Assembly (NCBI RefSeq): GCF_001613445.1
Contig: NZ_BDCJ01000025.1
Coordinates: forward strand, 1 to 64,000
Length of the DNA: 64,000 nt
DNA from: Nocardia grenadensis NBRC 108939
GTDB lineage: Bacteria; Actinomycetota; Actinomycetes; Mycobacteriales; Mycobacteriaceae
Direction: 5' to 3'
Made by a program: the position numbers and the translations under genes. Of this stretch, positions 60,106-64,000 are shown piece by piece. The notes under the pieces were generated by a model that saw nothing but the letters and a program-made list of their open reading frames with translations, made no database searches and was not told the DNA's origin. Position 1 is the first letter of the stretch, and each line of letters begins with the position of its first letter.

Positions 60106-60615
60106 TCACTTCGAATGGGTCACCGTGGCCGACAGCGCCTGCGCCACCGGGCGCCACCGCTCGGCATAGGCGTCCAGTACGCCGTCCTCGGCGAAAGTCC
60201 GGTCGGCGAGATACAACCCGGGCAGGGCGGTGGTGGCGCCCAGTTCCACCAGGACCGGTTTGAGCAGCAGATCGGGAGCGAGCGCGTGCGCGGGACCGGC
60301 ACCCAGCATCAGGGGGACGGCCAGTACTCCGGCCAGGCCGGTACCGCCGTCGAACTGCTCCAGGAAGAGCTTCAGCAGGCCGGTATAGGTGGCCTTGAAC
60401 GTGGGGCTGGCGAAGACGACCAGTTCGGCGGCGGCGACGGTGCGGGCAGCCGCCGCGACCGCGGGGTCTCCCCAGCTCAGCAGACCGGGCCCGAACTCGA
60501 CCAGATCGATGACCGCAGGCTCGGTATCCGGCCGCAGCGCCGTGGCGAGGCCGACGGCCGCGGAGAGAGTTCGGGATGCCGGTTTCGGGTTACCGACCAC
60601 AACTGCCACGGACAC
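60106..60615 (-). CDS. NADPH-dependent FMN reductase (SsuE/MsuE type)
   Basis: A 169-residue flavodoxin-like reductase. It begins VSVAVVVGNPKPASRTLSAA, the phosphate-binding loop of the family. SPTFKATYTGLLKLFLEQFD is typical of the FMN site and dimer interface. It reduces FMN with NADPH for a monooxygenase partner. GTG 60615 has GGAGG about 7 nt upstream. It precedes the other reductase by 10 nt, so two flavin reductases of unrelated folds are co-transcribed. Confidence 0.88.
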   Translation of the reverse strand: MSVAVVVGNPKPASRTLSAAVGLATALRPDTEPAVIDLVEFGPGLLSWGDPAVAAAARTVAAAELVVFASPTFKATYTGLLKLFLEQFDGGTGLAGVLAVPLMLGAGPAHALAPDLLLKPVLVELGATTALPGLYLADRTFAEDGVLDAYAERWRPVAQALSATVTHSK

Positions 60616-60667
60616 GCCGGAGCCTCCTGTCTCCGGCGCGGGCCGGACTCGACTGGTGCTGCACTTC

Positions 60668-61243
60668 TCAGTGCACCATCCGTGGGCCCGCGGCGGGAGG
60701 GTTCGGCTCGATGCGATCGGAACCGGGGGTCCGGATGAGCACATACAACCCGCGCAGCGACCGGGGCGAGCCGCGGTGAACGGGCCGGACCCCGGCGGCC
60801 GGGAAGTATCCGGCCAGGCGGCCGCGACCGGCGGCGACCAGGGTGAGATCGGTGGACGCGGCGATCGCGCCCAGTGATTCCGGCGTCACCGATTCCACCA
60901 GGAAGGCGCCGCCACGCTCGACGAAGGAGGCGATCCGGCCCGAGGTCTCGAGCGAACTGTCGACCATGACGCCGACATACCCGTCGAAGGCGATACGGCC
61001 GGTCGGCCGCGGGCGGCCCGGGCGCCGACCGCTCCCGGCCGGCCCCGTAGGCGGCGGGGCCACCGCGACAGCCCGAACGCCCGGCCGGGTTCGACTGCGC
61101 AACGCGTTCTGGTCACGATCGCTGTAGAGGGCGACGTCGAATCCCGCGTCGAGCAACCCCAGCGCGACGGTCACGCCCACCGGGTCGGCGCCTATCACCG
61201 CGGCCGTACGGGCCGCGGCGAAGGGCGGATTCTGTGGTGTCAT
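60668..61243 (-). pseudogene. Truncated StyA-like FAD monooxygenase (probable remnant)
   Basis: A 191-residue frame. It begins with a Rossmann FAD motif AAVIGADPVGVTVALGLLDA and GFDVALYSDRDQNALRSRTR, and later has RIAFDGYVGVMVDSSLETSG and LTLVAAGRGRLAGYFPAAGV. These match styrene/indole monooxygenase (StyA) proteins, which are about 400 residues long. The C-terminal half, including the rest of the FAD and substrate domain, is missing, and the section after residue 50 is Pro/Arg-rich and shortened. It is unlikely to be active. It lies upstream of two flavin reductase genes that would have supplied it. Confidence 0.65.
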
Positions 61244-61314
61244 GCAGGCATGCTGCTGGGAGGTGATTCCCGAGAGCAGTATTGCGCTCAGCGAGAATCA
61301 TTTCCGCACGACTA

Positions 61315-61650
61315 CTACTGCGTCTTACCGAGGCATTCGGTGACGATCTTGTTGGTCGCCGCCCGGGCCTTGTCGGCGTCTTCCTCGCTCATGCCCAGGG
61401 TCTCCGGGTCCGCCATCCGGGTATCGAATTCGTCGCCGACCATGGTCCGCAGGCCGTCCTGCGAAATGCCTTCGCCGATGTAGAGTTTCGCGGCGCAGTC
61501 GGCGAAGGCGGGATCCTGGAGTCCCTTTTCCTGCAGGGATTTGGACAGGTCCGCTTCGGTCAGCGCCGGCGCGGAGTCGGTATCGCTACCGCAGGCCGCC
61601 GCGAACAGCGGCAGAATGACGAACGTCGCGGCAATCAGGGTCTTCCGCAC
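61315..61650 (-). CDS. Small secreted lipoprotein, hypothetical
   Basis: A 111-residue protein with a lipoprotein signal (MRKTLIAATFVILPLFAAAC), the Cys at residue 20 followed by GSDTDSAPALTEADLSKSLQ. The mature part is helical and acidic, with two further Cys (DCAAKLYIGEGI and TECLGKTQ) spaced as a likely disulfide. The form recalls the small periplasmic lipoproteins of Nocardia and Rhodococcus of unknown function. Confidence 0.75.
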   Translation of the reverse strand: MRKTLIAATFVILPLFAAACGSDTDSAPALTEADLSKSLQEKGLQDPAFADCAAKLYIGEGISQDGLRTMVGDEFDTRMADPETLGMSEEDADKARAATNKIVTECLGKTQ

Positions 61651-61928
61651 CGGGTTCCTCTCTCAGATGTATCGCACGGACGCCGTGTCGGCCGGGGAAC
61701 AGCACCCGCGGCCACCCACCGACGTCCACGCATGTGTGTAGTCGCACCTACATACGGCGTGCAACCCGGGGCCGGAATTCGGCTGTGATTCACAGCCGCC
61801 GACCCTCTTCGCGGCCTGAACCGGGCCGGGTCCCCCGGCTCTCACGCGCCCGCGCGGAGCCAACTGAGGGCCGGCGCCTGCTGTTAGTCTGGGACCCGGA
61901 ATCGCGTCCCGATCGGAGAGCGGCGAAT

Positions 61929-62726
61929 ATGACGATCCTCGAGCACCATCGCGAAGGCCGCGGTGAACCGCTGGTGCTGGTCCACGGCGTCGGCAGCAGG
62001 TGGCAGGTCTGGGAACCGGTCATCGGCGCCCTGGCCGCCCACTACGAGGTGATCGCGGTGGACCTCCCCGGTTTCGGCGGTTCCGCCCCGCTCCCGCGTA
62101 CCACCGTGGACACACTCACCGACGCCCTCGCCGAATTCCTGGCCGAACAGGGCATCGAGCGACCTCATCTGGCGGGTAACTCGATGGGTGGCGGCATCGC
62201 GCTGAACCTGGGCGCCCGCGGTCTGGCCCGCTCGGTCACCGCCTTCTCCCCGATCTTCTTCTGGGACACCGCCGGCCGGGTCTGGTGCCAGCAGGCGCTG
62301 GGCCGGTCGAAGAAACTCGGCCGCGTTCTCGGCCCGGCCGTGCCCAAGGTCCTCGGTACCGCGGCCGGCCGGACCGCCTTCCTCGGCCTGGTCTTCGGTA
62401 AACCGTGGGCCGTCAGCGCCCGGGTCGCGCTGGACACCGCACGCGGCGCAATCGACTCCCTGGGTTTCTCCCCGGCGCTGGACTCGTTCACCGACGCCCG
62501 GCTGCACGACCCCGCCGCGCTCGCCGAGGTGCCGGTGACGATCGCCTGGGGCAATCGCGACATCCTGCTCACCTACGCCACGCAGAGTAAGCGGGCTCGC
62601 GAAGTACTGCCCGGAGCCCGGCACATCACGCTCGCGGGCAGTGGCCACACACCCTTCTACGACGACCCCGAAGGCTGCGCCCGGGTCCTGTTGGACTGGC
62701 TGCCCACCCTGCACGGCGCCGCCTAG
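61929..62726 (+). CDS. Alpha/beta-hydrolase
   Basis: A 265-residue alpha/beta-hydrolase. LVLVHGVGSRWQVWEPVIGA, DLPGFGGSAPLPRTTVDTL, the nucleophile Ser in LAGNSMGGGIALNLGARGLA, the acid Asp in WGNRDILLTYATQ, and the His in LAGSGHTPFYDDPEG are present, giving a complete triad. The substrate is unknown. ATG 61929 has GGAGAG about 8 nt upstream. It is divergent from the lipoprotein gene. Confidence 0.9.
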   Translation: MTILEHHREGRGEPLVLVHGVGSRWQVWEPVIGALAAHYEVIAVDLPGFGGSAPLPRTTVDTLTDALAEFLAEQGIERPHLAGNSMGGGIALNLGARGLARSVTAFSPIFFWDTAGRVWCQQALGRSKKLGRVLGPAVPKVLGTAAGRTAFLGLVFGKPWAVSARVALDTARGAIDSLGFSPALDSFTDARLHDPAALAEVPVTIAWGNRDILLTYATQSKRAREVLPGARHITLAGSGHTPFYDDPEGCARVLLDWLPTLHGAA

Positions 62727-62804
62727 CTGTACCCGGCCGGACCCTCGGCACCCGAATAGCGGACCGGGCCGGGGCCGAACGGCGCCGCGGCCCGGCGCCG
62801 AACC

Positions 62805-63569
62805 TCAGCGTCCCTGCCAGACCGGATCGCGTTTCTCCGCGAAAGCCAGCGCGCCTTCGGCCGCGTCCTTGGAAACCAGCGCGGGCAGCGCGATCTCACC
62901 CTGTTTGGCGAAGCCCTCCGCCGCGGTCCAGTCCGGGGTCTCGTCGATGATCCGCTTACTGGCGGCCACCGCCAGCGGGGCGGCGGCGGCGATCTCACCG
63001 GCCAGTTCCAGCGCGACCTCCAGCGCCTCACCCGGTTCGGTCACCCGGTTGACCAGGCCCAGCTGGTAGAGGCGTTCGGCGCTGATCCGCCCGCCGGTGA
63101 GCGCCAGTTCGGCGGCGATACTGCGCGGCAACCGCTGGGTCAGCCGCATGACGCCGCCGGCCGCCGCCACCAGACCGCGTTTCACCTCGGGCAGACCGAA
63201 TTTCGCGTCCCGGGCGGCGACGATCAGGTCGCCGGAGAGGGCCAGTTCGAAACCGCCGGCCAGTGCGAAACCCTCGACCGCGGCGATCATCGGTTTCGCC
63301 GGTGGCTTGGAGGCGATCCCGAGCGGGCCGCGGCGCTCGGTCACCGGCACCTCACCGCGGGTCATGGCGATGAGATCCATTCCGGCGCTGAAGGTCCCTT
63401 CGGCGCCGGTCAATACGAGGACCCGGGACGAATCGTCGGCCTCGAACTCGTCGAGTGCCGCCTCGATCGCCTTCGCGGTGGCCAGATCGATGGCGTTACG
63501 CGCCGCGGGCCGGTTCACCGTGAGCACGGTTATCGCATCGCACCGGTCCAGGAGCACGGTCTCGGTCAT
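62805..63569 (-). CDS. Enoyl-CoA hydratase/isomerase family (crotonase) protein
   Basis: A 254-residue crotonase. AITVLTVNRPAARNAIDLAT, GTFSAGMDLIAMTRGEVPVT, the oxyanion-hole GFALAGGFELALSGDLIVAA, and the catalytic Glu position in FGLPEVKRGLVAAAGGVMRL are present. It would hydrate enoyl-CoA in beta-oxidation or a related degradation. The ATG at 63569 overlaps the upstream thiolase-family stop codon by one base (TGATG), so the two genes are coupled. Confidence 0.92.
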   Translation of the reverse strand: MTETVLLDRCDAITVLTVNRPAARNAIDLATAKAIEAALDEFEADDSSRVLVLTGAEGTFSAGMDLIAMTRGEVPVTERRGPLGIASKPPAKPMIAAVEGFALAGGFELALSGDLIVAARDAKFGLPEVKRGLVAAAGGVMRLTQRLPRSIAAELALTGGRISAERLYQLGLVNRVTEPGEALEVALELAGEIAAAAPLAVAASKRIIDETPDWTAAEGFAKQGEIALPALVSKDAAEGALAFAEKRDPVWQGR

Positions 63570-64000
63570 CAGGCGGTCCTCTCGCTACGCAGAATGAAAC
63601 GGTCGGCGGCGGTGATCTCGATGGCGGCGCCCAAGCGGTCGCCCGCGGTGACCGCCGCGATGGTCTCGCTGTCCGTCGCCCGGACAAGTATGCGGGCACC
63701 GGCGGGGTTCAGCGCACTCACCACAGCGGCTTCGGGTTCGTCGCCCGCGCTGCCCTTGCGGTACGGAACCGTGTATGCCTCGATCACCGCCGGACCGGTG
63801 TAGCCGGGTGCGGTCTCCCGCCGGGCGACCGGCACCTCGGCCTCCACCGGGCGGAACAGTTCGGTGGGGGGTTTCGCCGAGTAGACCCCCACTCCGTGTT
63901 TGGTGATGTACCAGCCGAGCGCGGTGGTCAGTCCGTAGTCGCCGGGGTTGCGCCGCAGGATCTCGGCCATGGTGGCGATGCCGTGGGTGCTGTAGTTGTT
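63569..64000 (-). CDS. Acetyl-CoA acetyltransferase-like protein (thiolase superfamily), C-terminal part
   Basis: The last 143 residues of a gene that continues beyond the window; the frame is open to base 64000. The stretch NNYSTHGIATMAEILRRNPG, then DYGLTTALGWYITKHGVGVY and SAKPPTELFRPVEAEVPVAR matches the C-terminal end of thiolase-family proteins of mycobacteria that carry an extra OB-like domain (VIEAYTVPYRKGSAGDEPEA and LVRATDSETIAAVTAGDRLG). It is coupled to the enoyl-CoA hydratase gene by TGATG. The active-site Cys lies outside the window. Confidence 0.75.
   Translation of the reverse strand, partial: NNYSTHGIATMAEILRRNPGDYGLTTALGWYITKHGVGVYSAKPPTELFRPVEAEVPVARRETAPGYTGPAVIEAYTVPYRKGSAGDEPEAAVVSALNPAGARILVRATDSETIAAVTAGDRLGAAIEITAADRFILRSERTA

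Overview
The window is high-GC DNA from an actinobacterium of the order Mycobacteriales, most likely Nocardia or a close relative. Evidence is the strong G/C third-position bias, the many GTG starts, and a gene order that matches, from memory, the Mycobacterium tuberculosis region Rv0321-Rv0385 as a scattered backbone: an Rv0361-like membrane protein, a DUF3151 protein, an M50 protease, an Rv0358-like protein, purA, fba, dedA, a GH76-like protein, a SpoU methyltransferase, pyrE, an Rv0383c-like protein, clpB, an Rv0385-like flavohemoglobin, hspR-dnaJ-grpE-dnaK, the Rv0338c-like etfD, the Rv0337c-like aminotransferase, udgA and dcd. Nocardia-type genes are inserted between these. No phage, IS element or CRISPR array was seen.

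Layout. 1-5.5 kb: small secreted and membrane proteins, a large low-complexity membrane protein, DUF3151 and a FUSC transporter. 5.8-14 kb: M50 protease, Rv0358-like protein, purA, a BTAD-FHA regulator, class II fba, two abutting dedA genes and a GH76-like protein. 14-20 kb: SpoU methyltransferase, a FabH-like synthase with a YhhN protein, pyrE and two membrane proteins. 20-30 kb is the protein-quality-control block: clpB and the dnaK-grpE-dnaJ-hspR operon flank a flavohemoglobin and a reductase-only paralogue. HspR boxes (HAIR) lie upstream of both clpB and dnaK, so HspR, encoded last in the dnaK operon, probably controls both.

30-39.6 kb: an Hsp70-like membrane protein, two tandem secreted S1 proteases, a secreted glycine-zipper protein and etfD, whose product has a roughly 355-residue repetitive basic tail. 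39.6-51.7 kb: an F420/FMN-type PPOX protein, a phytanoyl-CoA dioxygenase-like protein, a Uma2 protein, a coupled pair of acyl-CoA dehydrogenases (whose electrons would plausibly reach menaquinone through EtfBA and EtfD), a DUF218 protein, UDP-glucose dehydrogenase, a second Hsp70-like membrane protein, a YibE/F protein and an alanine-type aminotransferase. 51.8-64 kb: regulators facing their targets across clear palindromes (XRE, TetR, MarR), dcd, one tRNA-Gly, hydrolases, two flavin reductases beside a truncated StyA-like monooxygenase, an enoyl-CoA hydratase and the end of a thiolase-family gene that leaves the window.

The most informative non-coding features are: the HAIR/sigma promoter architecture at clpB and dnaK; mutually exclusive GC-rich hairpins between grpE and dnaJ; paired TATACGC operators at the TetR gene; a direct-repeat operator and a CRP-like site upstream of etfD; a 174-bp tandem duplication and a 16-bp duplication over the hspR stop codon; and a dispersed repeat family shared by two intergenic regions 25 kb apart. 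All functions are inferred by reading the sequence. No database search was run.
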